Source: Sphingomonas abaci (GTDB lineage Bacteria; Pseudomonadota; Alphaproteobacteria; Sphingomonadales; Sphingomonadaceae). Taken from it: a DNA stretch of 64,000 nucleotides. Below are positions 1 to 8,569 of this stretch, piece by piece. Each line of letters starts with the position of its first letter. Position 1 is the first letter of the stretch. The notes under the pieces were generated by a model. That model was not told the origin of the DNA and made no database searches. It saw nothing but the letters and a program-made list of their open reading frames with translations. A program made the translations under genes and the position numbers. The stretch covers positions 61,969 through 125,968 of the forward strand of contig NZ_JACHNY010000005.1 in assembly GCF_014199625.1 (NCBI RefSeq), read 5' to 3'.

Positions 1-354
1 GTCGCGACGCGGCGGCTGCAACTGGCGGCGATGGCGGGCGACGCCCCCGCCCTGCTCGCCCGGCACTGGCGGCGCCCGGCCTGCTGCCCACTGATGGAGA
101 CGTCGACGGCGATGACGCGCTGGCGGATTGGTTGCGCGCCTTCGGTACGGCTGCCCGCTCCGGGCGTCGGCCGCGCGCACTGGACGGTCGAACTGGCGCG
201 CCAGCGCGGCGGCCCCGGGTTCACCCTGGAACTGGAGGCCTGCGATTCGACCGGCCATCTCGCTCTCCCTGCCGACCCTGCCACCCTTGTCGCCCCTGCC
301 GCGTCGCGTAAGGAAGCGGTTGCGGCGGCTGGCGCGACCGCCCGTGCGGCCTGA
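1..354 (+). CDS. ImuA-like protein, C-terminal fragment
   Basis: Open from the window edge to a TGA at 352-354, so only the last 117 codons are present. The reading RRLQLAA, then TRWRIGCAPS, then WTVELARQRGG and LALP resembles the C-terminal part of ImuA-family proteins, SulA/RecA-like accessory proteins of the ImuA-ImuB-DnaE2 mutagenic repair system. This is pattern recognition from a fragment. A stretch around 100-170 also reads plausibly in another frame, so a sequence error or decay cannot be excluded. No imuB follows: the next gene is convergent, which is unusual if this is ImuA. Confidence 0.45.
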   Translation, partial: VATRRLQLAAMAGDAPALLARHWRRPACCPLMETSTAMTRWRIGCAPSVRLPAPGVGRAHWTVELARQRGGPGFTLELEACDSTGHLALPADPATLVAPAASRKEAVAAAGATARAA

Positions 355-420
355 CCGGTCCCACCCCCCGCCGCGGGGCCGGCGCGGGATCCGGATGTCG
401 CGGCTGTCCACCCGCGCCTC

Positions 421-942
421 TTACCGCGCCCGGGCGGCCGCGCGACGCTCCAGCCGCAGGATCACCCCTTCCGCGATCTGGTGCAGCACCGCACCGATCA
501 GCGCGCCGAGCAGCACCTCCTGCGCGCGGTCGAGGCCGGTCCGGACGACCGTCCCCCCCGGCGGCACCGTGGTCAGCACGATGACGGCGGTCCACATGCA
601 GACCCGCGTCTCCGCCCGCCAGCGCGTGATGCTCGCCGCGATGCCGACCGCCAGCGCCAGCCGCAGTTCCGCCGATCCACCCGGCAGCACCGTGGCGGAC
701 AGCAACGCTACGACCAGCCCGATCAGAGTCGCCGCGACCCGCCAGCCCAGCGCGCGGTGGGTGTCGCCGATCCGGTCCTGCGACACCACCAGCGCCGACA
801 CGCAAGCCCAGACCGGATGGCCCAATCCCAGCCTCTGCGCCACCGCCGCCGCGACCACGGCCGCGGCGGTGCAGCGCAGGACGAAGGCGACCGCGCGCAA
901 CCGCCCGAACGGCGCGCCGACCACCTTCGCCATCCCGCTCAC
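421..942 (-). CDS. FUSC-family small membrane protein
   Basis: A 173-residue inner-membrane protein with several hydrophobic segments. It resembles the N-terminal membrane half of FUSC/aromatic acid exporter proteins, including the HPVWACVSALVV segment and a GDTHRALGWRVAAT segment typical of that fold. Full FUSC exporters are much longer, so this is a minimal single-module version; transport activity is inferred. It starts with GTG at 942, which overlaps the TGA of the upstream poxB-like gene in a GTGA junction, indicating translational coupling. An in-frame ATG at 933 is the alternative start. Confidence 0.75.
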   Translation of the reverse strand: MSGMAKVVGAPFGRLRAVAFVLRCTAAAVVAAAVAQRLGLGHPVWACVSALVVSQDRIGDTHRALGWRVAATLIGLVVALLSATVLPGGSAELRLALAVGIAASITRWRAETRVCMWTAVIVLTTVPPGGTVVRTGLDRAQEVLLGALIGAVLHQIAEGVILRLERRAAARAR

Positions 943-2663
943 CGGAACAGATTGGCCCGTGCCAGTTCGACCACCTCGGTCCCGCGCCCGCTCATCACCG
1001 CGCGCGCGGCATAAAGGCTGAAGCCCCTGACCTGCTCGGCCTTGATCTTGGGCGGCATCACCAGTTCCAGCCCCTCGGTCACCACATCGACCAGCGCCGG
1101 GCCGTCATGCGCGAAGGCGGCGCGTAGCGCCCCCTCCAACGCGTCCGACCGCGTCACCCGCTCGGCCGCATAGCCCATCTCGCGCGCGATCGCGGCGAAG
1201 TCGGGATTTTGCAGGGAGACATTGGTATCGACATAGCCGGCGGCCTTCTGCTCCAACTCGACGAAGCCGAGCGTGCCGTTGTTGAAGACCACGATCTTGA
1301 CCGGCAGCTTCATCTGGATCGCGGTCAGCATATCGCCCATCAACATGGCGAGCCCGCCATCACCCGACAGCGACACCACCTGCCGCCCGGGAAAGGCCGC
1401 CTGCGCGCCCAATGCCTGGGGCATGGCGTTGGCCATCGAGCCATGGTTGAACGAGCCGATGATCCGCCGCCGCCCGTTCATCCGCAGATAGCGGGCCGCC
1501 CAGACCGATGGCGTGCCGACATCGGCGGTGAAGATCGTGTCCGCGGCCGCCAGCCGGTCGATCGTCGCGGCGACGAATTGCGGGTGGAGCGGCTTGTCGC
1601 CATCGCGCGGCGTCGCCAACTCGTCCAGCCCGCGGCGAGCCTCGCGATAATGATCCTTCGCCTTGGCCAGGAAGCCGCTGTCGCGGCCGCCCCGGATCAA
1701 CGGCCGCAACGCCCGTGCGGTCTCGCCGACATCGCCGACCACGCCTAGGTCGAGCGGCACGCGCCGGCCTAGCGCGCCGGGATCGCGGTCGACCTGCACT
1801 ACCTTGGCCTGTTCGGGATAGAAGTTGCGATAGGGGAAGTCGGTGCCGAGCATCAGCAGCGTGTCGCATTCCATCATCGCATGATAGCCCGACGCGAAAC
1901 CGATCAGGCCGGTCATGCCGACATCATGCGGATTGTCCCACTCGATCCACTCCTTGCCGCGATAAGCATGGACGATCGGGGCCTGCAGCGCCTCCGCCAG
2001 CGCGATGACCTCGTCATGCGCGCCGGCGACGCCCGCGCCGCACAGCAGCGTCACCCGCTCCGCATCGTTGAGCAGCGTCGCGACCTGCGCCAGCGTCGCC
2101 TCGTCCGGCACCAGGCGCGGGGTCGCTGGCAGCGTGAAGGCCACGTCGCGCGTCTCGGGTGCGGGCAGCAGCGCCACGTCGCCGGGGATCACCAGCACCG
2201 CCACGCCGCGCTGGCCGATCGCGGTGCGGATCGCGCGGTGGAGCAATTCGGGCATCTGCTTGGCATCCTGCACCATCTCGCAGAAATGGCTGCATTCGCG
2301 GAACAGCTCGGTCGGATGTGTCTCCTGGAAATAGGACAGGCCGATCTCGCTGGACGGGATATGCGCCGCGATTGCCAGCACCGGCACGCGGTTGCGGTGG
2401 CAGTCGTACAAGCCGTTGATCAGGTGAAGATTGCCCGGCCCGCAACTGCCCGCGCACACCGCCAGTCCACCAGTCGCCGCCGCCTCCGCGCCCGCCGCGA
2501 AGGCACCCGCCTCCTCGTTGCGGACGTGCATCCACGCGATCGCGCCCGACTGGCGGAGGCTTTCGTTGAAGGCGTTGAGACTGTCGCCCGTCACGCCCCA
2601 GATCCGCTCCACCCCGGCTTCGACCAGAGTGCTGGTAAGAAGGTCCGCGATCGTCCGTGCCAT
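939..2663 (-). CDS. poxB: Pyruvate dehydrogenase (quinone)/pyruvate oxidase, TPP-dependent
   Basis: A 574-residue thiamine-pyrophosphate enzyme, close to the 572 residues of E. coli PoxB, which decarboxylates pyruvate to acetate and passes electrons to ubiquinone at the membrane. Visible features are the N-terminal TPP domain with the HVRNEEAGAFAAGAEA segment (catalytic Glu), the SCGPGNLHLINGLYD segment, a central FAD-binding domain, and a C-terminal TPP/Mg motif running from GDGGLAML to NNGTLGFVE. The ATG at 2663 was chosen because AAGGA lies just upstream and the protein then starts at the usual family position; an upstream in-frame start adds 19 unlikely residues. It is coupled to the FUSC gene. 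Other TPP enzymes (acetolactate synthase-like) are possible but fit less well. Confidence 0.85.
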   Translation of the reverse strand: MARTIADLLTSTLVEAGVERIWGVTGDSLNAFNESLRQSGAIAWMHVRNEEAGAFAAGAEAAATGGLAVCAGSCGPGNLHLINGLYDCHRNRVPVLAIAAHIPSSEIGLSYFQETHPTELFRECSHFCEMVQDAKQMPELLHRAIRTAIGQRGVAVLVIPGDVALLPAPETRDVAFTLPATPRLVPDEATLAQVATLLNDAERVTLLCGAGVAGAHDEVIALAEALQAPIVHAYRGKEWIEWDNPHDVGMTGLIGFASGYHAMMECDTLLMLGTDFPYRNFYPEQAKVVQVDRDPGALGRRVPLDLGVVGDVGETARALRPLIRGGRDSGFLAKAKDHYREARRGLDELATPRDGDKPLHPQFVAATIDRLAAADTIFTADVGTPSVWAARYLRMNGRRRIIGSFNHGSMANAMPQALGAQAAFPGRQVVSLSGDGGLAMLMGDMLTAIQMKLPVKIVVFNNGTLGFVELEQKAAGYVDTNVSLQNPDFAAIAREMGYAAERVTRSDALEGALRAAFAHDGPALVDVVTEGLELVMPPKIKAEQVRGFSLYAARAVMSGRGTEVVELARANLFR

Positions 2664-2862
2664 GATCCGATATGTCCTTGTTGCGCCGCACCACCATCGA
2701 CCGGTGCAGCGCAACAACACCCCGACCCCGCGATTGTATTCCTTGCAATCGCGACACCGCCGCCGGATTCAAATAAAGGCCCGTGTCGGCACAATTCTTT
2801 TTCCTGGCGAGGAGCCGGGCAAGGGATCGGCGGGTTGGGATGGACACCAACCGGGAGTTGTC

Positions 2863-4161
2863 ATGAACCGTTCATCCGCCTTGAGGCTCTGCGCCTCCGC
2901 CCTACTCTTGCCGACCGCCGCGCAGGCGCAGACCCCGCCCAGCGGCACCGCCACCAGGCCCGTGCTCGGCGCGCCGACCCAGGCTCCGCCCTATGCCACC
3001 GAGTCGGTCGTCAACCACCCGCGCACCATCGGCTGGCCGGCGGGGCGCACGCCTGTGGCGCCGCGCGGCTATCAGGTGGTGAAGTTCGCCGATGGCCTCG
3101 ACTATCCGCGCCAGGCGCTGCTGCTGCCCAATGGCGACGTGCTGGTCGCGGAGGCGCGCACCAAGCCCAAGCTTGACGCCGAGCCCGAGGTGCAGCGCGG
3201 GCAGGCGTTGTCCAAGACGACCGGCTTCAGCGCCAATCGCATCACCCTGTTGCGCGATGCCGACCGCGACGGCGTGGCGGAGCAGCGCTTCGTGCTGCGC
3301 GAGGGGCTGAACCAGCCGTTCGGTATGCAATATGCGGGCGGACGCCTCTATGTCGCCAACACGGACGGCGTGGTCAGCTTCCCCTTCCAGCCGGGCGAGA
3401 CGCGCATCACCGCCGCGCCGAAGACGATCGCGACGCTGCCGGCGGGCGGCTACAACAATCACTGGACGCGCAATCTGCTGCTCAGCCCGGATGCGCGCAC
3501 CCTCTATATCTCGGTCGGCTCCGCCTCCAATGTCGCCGAACACGGGATGGACGAGGAGAAGCGCCGCGCCGCGATCCTGGCGATCGACCTCGCCACCGGG
3601 CGTGAGCGGCTCTACGCCAGCGGGCTGCGCAACCCCGTCGGCATGGACTTCGCGCCGACCACCGGCACCCTGTGGACGGCGGTGAACGAGCGCGACCATC
3701 TCGGCGACGACGTCTCGCCCGACTATCTGGTCGGGGTGCGCGAGGGCGGCTTCTATGGCTGGCCCTACAGCTATTATGGCCGGCAGGACCCGCGCCACGC
3801 CAACGAGCGGCGCGAGCTGCTCGCCACCACCCTCCTGCCCGACGTCGCGGTCGGTCCCCACGCCGCAGCCCTGGGCCTCGCCTTCGCCAAGGATCGGGGC
3901 GGCACCGACCAGCTTGCCTATGTCGCGCGGCACGGATCATGGAACCGGGCCGAGTTCATCGGCTATGACGTGCTTGCCGTCCCGTTCGCGCAAGGCCGCC
4001 CGACCGCCGAGCCGCGCCCCTTCCTGACCGGCTTCGTGGCCGACGCGAAGAAGGGCGAGGTCTATGGCCGCCCGGTCAGCGTCCAGACGCGCAGCGATGG
4101 CGCGGTGTTCGTGGTCGACGATGCCGGCGACACGGTCTGGCTGGTCCGCCCCGCTTCGTGA
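2863..4161 (+). CDS. PQQ-type sugar (sorbosone/glucose) dehydrogenase, periplasmic
   Basis: A 432-residue exported protein with a signal peptide (hydrophobic core at about 8-20, cleavage after AQA). The mature part has the six-bladed propeller signature of soluble glucose/L-sorbosone dehydrogenases: YPRQALLLPNGDVLVAE near the start, NNHWTRNLLLSPD, SGLRNPVGMDF, GGFYGWPYSYYG and ARHGSWNR near the end. The family uses PQQ in the periplasm and feeds electrons to the respiratory chain; the substrate here is not known. The start ATG at 2863 precedes a clean signal peptide. Its stop overlaps the GTG of the next gene. Confidence 0.82.
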   Translation: MNRSSALRLCASALLLPTAAQAQTPPSGTATRPVLGAPTQAPPYATESVVNHPRTIGWPAGRTPVAPRGYQVVKFADGLDYPRQALLLPNGDVLVAEARTKPKLDAEPEVQRGQALSKTTGFSANRITLLRDADRDGVAEQRFVLREGLNQPFGMQYAGGRLYVANTDGVVSFPFQPGETRITAAPKTIATLPAGGYNNHWTRNLLLSPDARTLYISVGSASNVAEHGMDEEKRRAAILAIDLATGRERLYASGLRNPVGMDFAPTTGTLWTAVNERDHLGDDVSPDYLVGVREGGFYGWPYSYYGRQDPRHANERRELLATTLLPDVAVGPHAAALGLAFAKDRGGTDQLAYVARHGSWNRAEFIGYDVLAVPFAQGRPTAEPRPFLTGFVADAKKGEVYGRPVSVQTRSDGAVFVVDDAGDTVWLVRPAS

Positions 4162-5012
4162 GTGTTTTGCTGGGGGCCGCGCTGGCGCTGCTCGCGCCGG
4201 TCGCGGTCAGGGCGGCGGAGCGGCAGTCGGTGCCGGTGATCGACACCGAAGACGCGACGCTCGGCACCGTCGAGGTGCCGACCGGTTCGCTCCACGGCAC
4301 AGCGTCGCTGGACGTACGCAACGGCGACTATGCGCGCGGCGCCTATGACGATGACGATGCCGGTCTGTCGCGCCTGCCGGTCCATGCCGCCGTCACGCTG
4401 GCCGGGGTGCTGGCGCGCGACGCCGCGGGCGACGCGCGGCTGTTCCTGATCGGGCAGAGTTCCAACGGCTTCCACGCACCCTCGCCCGACGAACGCGTGA
4501 CGCCCCGACGCTGGTATGAAAGCAACACGATCGTCGCGCTCGCCTGGCAGCCGACGAAAGGCCTGACCACCGCCGCCGCCTATGCGATCAAGGCCAGCCC
4601 CAATGGTGTCGCCGGAACGACGCACGAGGCGAGCCTGTCGATCCGCTATGCCCGGGCGCGGGGTCTCGGCTGGTGGCGGCCGAACCTGGTCGTGACCCGC
4701 CGCACCCAGGGCGATGGCGGCGTCTTCACGCTGCTCGGCCTGTCGCCGGAGATCAGCTGGGGCGAGACGACCGTGTCGGCGCCGATCGTGGCGGGTGTCG
4801 GCTGGAGCGGCTTCTATGGACCGGACAGCGGCGACCGGCGCTATGCCAGCGCCGGCCTCGCGCTGCAGCGCCCGCTGGGGCGTATCGCGACCTGGCGGGC
4901 GGAGATCGTGGCGATCGCCCGCGATCGTCGCCTGCGCCGGCTCGACGCGCCGGATGGCACCACCGCGCCGGTGGTGCCGCTGGCGACGATCGCGCTCAGC
5001 GTGCCCTGGTAG
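4158..5012 (+). CDS. Exported superoxide dismutase-adjacent type or beta-barrel-like hypothetical protein
   Basis: A 284-residue protein I cannot place in a family. It starts GTG at 4158, overlapping the TGA of the dehydrogenase gene (GTGA), and begins with a signal peptide ending near VRAAE. The rest shows alternating hydrophobic/polar strands and ends in a short strand with a terminal tryptophan (SVPW), which is compatible with an outer-membrane barrel or other envelope protein. Coupling to the periplasmic sugar dehydrogenase suggests a shared envelope role, but no function can be assigned. Its 3' end overlaps the convergent glycosyltransferase gene by 17 bp. Confidence 0.6.
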   Translation: MSVLLGAALALLAPVAVRAAERQSVPVIDTEDATLGTVEVPTGSLHGTASLDVRNGDYARGAYDDDDAGLSRLPVHAAVTLAGVLARDAAGDARLFLIGQSSNGFHAPSPDERVTPRRWYESNTIVALAWQPTKGLTTAAAYAIKASPNGVAGTTHEASLSIRYARARGLGWWRPNLVVTRRTQGDGGVFTLLGLSPEISWGETTVSAPIVAGVGWSGFYGPDSGDRRYASAGLALQRPLGRIATWRAEIVAIARDRRLRRLDAPDGTTAPVVPLATIALSVPW

Positions 5013-6540
5013 CGGCCGGCTGGGCGCAGCGCAGGTAGACGCGCACCGTCCGCTTGTCGCGCGGAAGGGTCATCGCCAGGCAATAGTCGCGCGTCAGCGC
5101 CGCCGTCACCACCGCAAGGCTGGCCGGGTTGAAGAAGCTTGCCGGACGGTCCAGCGTCACCACCACCGCCGGGCGCGTTGCCATGATCCGCGCCACCTCG
5201 CGCCCCTCGTCGACGCCCGTCGCTCCGCCTTCGATCGCATGACCCAGGGTGTTGGGAAAGGCATAAGGGGTGGGAACACAGCGATCGGCCAGATAATAGA
5301 GGATCGCTGGCCCGTTGAAGACATAGGGACAGGCCCCGCTGCCGGTATTCGCGCGGATCAGCGCCACGGCCGGTGCAATCGCGGCGCGATCGTCCGGCAT
5401 GTCCACCCGTTCGCCGACAAAGACCAGCATCGCCGTAACGATGACGAAGGCGCGCAGCCTGATGGATCGGCCAAGCGACCAGCCGGCGAGCGCCGCGAGC
5501 GGCGGCAGCAACGGCAGGCCATAATGGTCGTAGAAGGTGCCGATGCACGCGAAGCCGATCACCGCCGCCAACAGCCAGCCGATCGCCAGCGCATGGACCG
5601 GATGGCGGGCGGCACGTGGACCGATCCGCGCCAGCGTCACGCCAGCCCCGATCAACAGGGGCGCGATCTGCCCGAGCAGCCCCGCCAAATTCAGCATCGT
5701 CTTGCCCGCCGGATAGGCCTGGCGCAGCGTGATCGACACGAAATTGGCGAACCAGAAGGCCTGGAACGCGCCCGCGCCCATCATCGCATAGGCCGCAGCG
5801 ACTGCCAGGGTCGGCGCGATCCCCGCCACGCCCCAGGCCAGCGTCCAGCCGATCGTCGCGCCCGGCCGGCGCACGCGCGCGATCGCCCAGAGATGCGCCA
5901 GGCCGATGAACAGCCCCTCGAACGCGGCGGTATATTTGATCTGGATCGCCACGCCGCACAGCGCGCAGGCGGCCAGGCCGTTGCGCCCGATCGCCTGCAC
6001 CGCACGATCGGCGGTCAGGCGCGGCAGGCGCATGGCCAGCAGCGCCGCCAGCGCCACCGGCAGATTGTAGAAGACCGGCGACTGCCCGCCCTGCCCGCCG
6101 ATGACCGCCATGGTCAGCAGATAGAGCACCCCCGCGCTCCACCCGCCGACCGGGGCGGCGCCCAGGCGACGCGCGATGGTGAGGATCACCGTCGCGGTCG
6201 CGCCCGCGCACAGAGCTGCCGCGACCTGATAGGTGACGATGCCGTCCGCCGGGATCAGCCGGAACCCGGCGAACAGCAGGAACAGCCCCAGCGGCTTGCG
6301 GTCCCAAAGATCGATGAACGGCACCGCGCCGTGCACCATCCGGTCGCCGACCAGCAGATACCATTGCTCGTCGATATCGAGCACCGGGTTGCCGAAGTCC
6401 CAGCCGCGCAGCAGCAGCGCCAGCACCAGCATCGCCGCCAGCGCGACGATCCCGCTTCGTCGCCGTGCGGACGCCGGGCCATGATCACGGAAAGCCGATC
6501 GAAGATCCTGATGCACCGTGACGAACCTGATCCTGATCAT
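4996..6540 (-). CDS. Polytopic membrane glycosyltransferase (GT39/ArnT-like), copy 1
   Basis: A 514-residue integral membrane protein with about ten hydrophobic helices. The first periplasmic loop carries LDIDEQWYLL, the acidic motif of lipid-linked-sugar transferases of the PMT/ArnT/GT-C fold, followed by LWDRKPLGLFLLF and QSPVFYNLPVA. Members move sugars from polyprenyl phosphate carriers onto envelope acceptors; donor and acceptor are unknown here. The ATG at 6540 is chosen because the first transmembrane helix follows after about 30 residues; the longer frame upstream overlaps the divergent SDR gene. A clear paralogue lies at 35693-37222. It is convergent with, and overlaps, the preceding gene by 17 bp. 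Confidence 0.75.
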   Translation of the reverse strand: MIRIRFVTVHQDLRSAFRDHGPASARRRSGIVALAAMLVLALLLRGWDFGNPVLDIDEQWYLLVGDRMVHGAVPFIDLWDRKPLGLFLLFAGFRLIPADGIVTYQVAAALCAGATATVILTIARRLGAAPVGGWSAGVLYLLTMAVIGGQGGQSPVFYNLPVALAALLAMRLPRLTADRAVQAIGRNGLAACALCGVAIQIKYTAAFEGLFIGLAHLWAIARVRRPGATIGWTLAWGVAGIAPTLAVAAAYAMMGAGAFQAFWFANFVSITLRQAYPAGKTMLNLAGLLGQIAPLLIGAGVTLARIGPRAARHPVHALAIGWLLAAVIGFACIGTFYDHYGLPLLPPLAALAGWSLGRSIRLRAFVIVTAMLVFVGERVDMPDDRAAIAPAVALIRANTGSGACPYVFNGPAILYYLADRCVPTPYAFPNTLGHAIEGGATGVDEGREVARIMATRPAVVVTLDRPASFFNPASLAVVTAALTRDYCLAMTLPRDKRTVRVYLRCAQPAATRAR

Positions 6541-6646
6541 AAAGGCGGGACAGGCGCGGTAGGGCAGGCCCGCACGCGCGACAAGCGTCGATGGGAACGC
6601 GGGTCCGCGCTCAAGCGTCCATGGCCGGCCTGAACGAGGAACCGCC

Positions 6647-7612
6647 ATGACCCACCATCCCTTGCGCATCGTCGTCACCGGCGCATCCAGCGGCATCGGC
6701 GCCGCCACTGCCATCGCCTTCGCCAGGGAAGGTGCGCATGTCCTGCTCGCCGCCCGCGGGGCGGAGGGGCTGGACGATATCGCCGCACGCTGCCGTGCCG
6801 CAGGCGGCACCGCAGGAACGCAGGTGCTGGACGTGACCGACGCGGCCGCGGTCGCCGCCTTCGCGCAAGACGCGCAGCAAGCCCTCGACGGCATCGACCT
6901 GTGGTTCAGCTGCGTCGGCGTCGGCGTGGTCGGCCGCTTCCAGCAGGTGCCGATCGAGGATCATGCCCGCGTCATCGACACCAACCTGACCGCGCACATG
7001 AACGAAGCGCATGCCGTGCTGCCGATCTTCCTGGCGCAGGAACACGGCATCTGGGTCAACATGATCTCGGTCGGCGGCTTCGTCGCGACACCCTATGCCG
7101 CCGCCTACGCCGCCAGCAAGTTCGGCCTGCGTGGCCTGTCCCAGGCATTGCGCGGGGAGGTCTCGAAATATCCGCGCATCCATATCTGCGATGTCTACCC
7201 GACCTTCGTCGACACGCCGGGGATCGATCATGCGGGCAATTACACCGGCGCGCGCCTGTCGCTGCCGCCCGGCGCGCTTTCGCCGGACAGCGTGGCCCGG
7301 GCCGTCGTACGGCTGGCGCGCCACCCGCGCAACACGACCGTGATCGGGGCACCGGCGCTGGCGCTCAAGCTTGGCCAGTTCGCCATGCCCAATCTGATGG
7401 CGGCGACAATGAACGGTTTCATGGACGTCTGGTCCCGCCATGCCGAACGTGGTGCCGACGGCAGCGGCGCGGTCCATGCCCCGCCCGCAGGGGCAAGCGG
7501 GCCCGATGGCGGCCGCCGCGATCCGCAGCGGGGTCGCAAGGCGGCGATCGGCGCGGCGGCGGCGCTGGGCTTGGCGGGCATCGGCACCTGGCTGTGGCGG
7601 CAGCGGCGGTGA
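6647..7612 (+). CDS. SDR-family oxidoreductase with C-terminal membrane anchor
   Basis: A 321-residue short-chain dehydrogenase/reductase. The dinucleotide-binding TGASSGIG is at 11-18, and the catalytic residues are Ser141 and the Tyr154/Lys158 pair (YAASK). The core ends near residue 255; the remaining tail is rich in Gly/Pro/Arg and closes with a single hydrophobic helix (about 298-316) followed by RQRR, so it is probably tail-anchored to the membrane. The substrate is unknown. GTGA overlap links it to the small gene downstream. Confidence 0.82.
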   Translation: MTHHPLRIVVTGASSGIGAATAIAFAREGAHVLLAARGAEGLDDIAARCRAAGGTAGTQVLDVTDAAAVAAFAQDAQQALDGIDLWFSCVGVGVVGRFQQVPIEDHARVIDTNLTAHMNEAHAVLPIFLAQEHGIWVNMISVGGFVATPYAAAYAASKFGLRGLSQALRGEVSKYPRIHICDVYPTFVDTPGIDHAGNYTGARLSLPPGALSPDSVARAVVRLARHPRNTTVIGAPALALKLGQFAMPNLMAATMNGFMDVWSRHAERGADGSGAVHAPPAGASGPDGGRRDPQRGRKAAIGAAAALGLAGIGTWLWRQRR

Positions 7613-7932
7613 ATGCGCCGCCAGTCACGCCCGATGGCCGCTATATCGTGGTGCGCGGACGGCTGTGGCGGCGCGCCAACCCGCATTTGCCGGAAGGCGA
7701 GCGACAGAAGCACGTCGCCGCACTGATGGCCGCGCGGCGCGGCGTTCGCTCGGCGTTGTCTGACGGCGACACCAACGCGCTCCGTGCCGCCCGCGCCGCG
7801 GTCGACGCCGCCAAGGTCGCGCTGGGCGAGCGCGGCCCGGTCTGGTGGCCAGGCGAGGAGGATCTCAACCGCCACCTCGCCCGCACCACCCGCTATGCCG
7901 ACTGGTATGCCCGCCTGGAGGCCGACGACTGA
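7609..7932 (+). CDS. Conserved small hypothetical protein
   Basis: A 107-residue soluble protein starting GTG at 7609, overlapping the SDR stop codon. It has a basic N-terminal strand (RYIVVRGRLWRR), a long central helix, and a Trp-rich end (PVWWPGEEDLN, then YADWYARLE). This layout recurs in small proteins of many proteobacteria that I recognise only as hypothetical. The tight coupling to the SDR suggests co-expression. No catalytic motif is visible. Confidence 0.6.
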   Translation: MNAPPVTPDGRYIVVRGRLWRRANPHLPEGERQKHVAALMAARRGVRSALSDGDTNALRAARAAVDAAKVALGERGPVWWPGEEDLNRHLARTTRYADWYARLEADD

Positions 7933-7936
7933 GCCA

Positions 7937-8428
7937 TCACAGATTCGCCTGCTCGTCCTCCGGCAAGTCGGCATCGGGTGGATAATAGAGCTCGGCGCAC
8001 TCAGCGCGCAGGCACCCGCCCTCGATCACGATGTCGTCGCGATAGGCGTCGGCGATGAAGGACAGCGTATCGACATGGCGCGCCTCGAAATACATCGGGT
8101 GCACATCCGCGCGTCCGGCGCCGTAGACGACCCGGCCGACCTTTGACCAGATCGACGCCATGGTGCACATGCCGCAGGGTTGCAGCGTGGAATAGAGCGT
8201 CGCGCCGCGCAATTCCAATGCCCCGCTCGCCTCGCAGCCGCGCCTTATCGCCATCATCTCGGCATGGGCGGTGGCGTCGGGCAGCTCGTGCGTCTGGTTG
8301 CGCTCGGCCGCGATCACCCGGCCATCCAGCACGATCACCGATCCCAGCGGCGAGGTGGACGGGTCGGAGCCCTTGGAGCGAGCGATACGGATCGCCTCCC
8401 GCATCCAGCGTTCATCGTCTTCGGTCAT
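7937..8428 (-). CDS. Nucleoside/cytidine deaminase family protein
   Basis: A 163-residue zinc-dependent deaminase. The zinc and proton-shuttle motif HAE is at 55-57 and the PCGMC motif at 84-88 (Cys85, Cys88), with normal spacing. The family includes guanine deaminase, cytosine deaminase and TadA; the extended C-terminal part ending in an acidic tail fits a free-base or nucleoside deaminase better than tRNA-editing TadA, but the substrate is not certain. The ATG at 8428 was chosen as the family-typical start. It is divergent from the LacI-type regulator across 141 bp. Confidence 0.78.
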   Translation of the reverse strand: MTEDDERWMREAIRIARSKGSDPSTSPLGSVIVLDGRVIAAERNQTHELPDATAHAEMMAIRRGCEASGALELRGATLYSTLQPCGMCTMASIWSKVGRVVYGAGRADVHPMYFEARHVDTLSFIADAYRDDIVIEGGCLRAECAELYYPPDADLPEDEQANL

Positions 8429-8569
8429 CGCTGTTGAACGCGATGCCGGGCAGAAGGTGCCGTGCCGATGTCCTTGCTGTGCCCCATCGACCTGCCCCAT
8501 TGACCTGCCCCCACCCTGCGGGGCACCACCCCGTGATGCGCCCTCCGTTCCATCCGGCCTGATCCAGGC

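Noticed and set aside
4714..6633. Open frame of about 640 codons opposite the first glycosyltransferase
   Set aside because: Low-complexity Arg/Gln/Pro composition; the opposite strand encodes a clear membrane protein.
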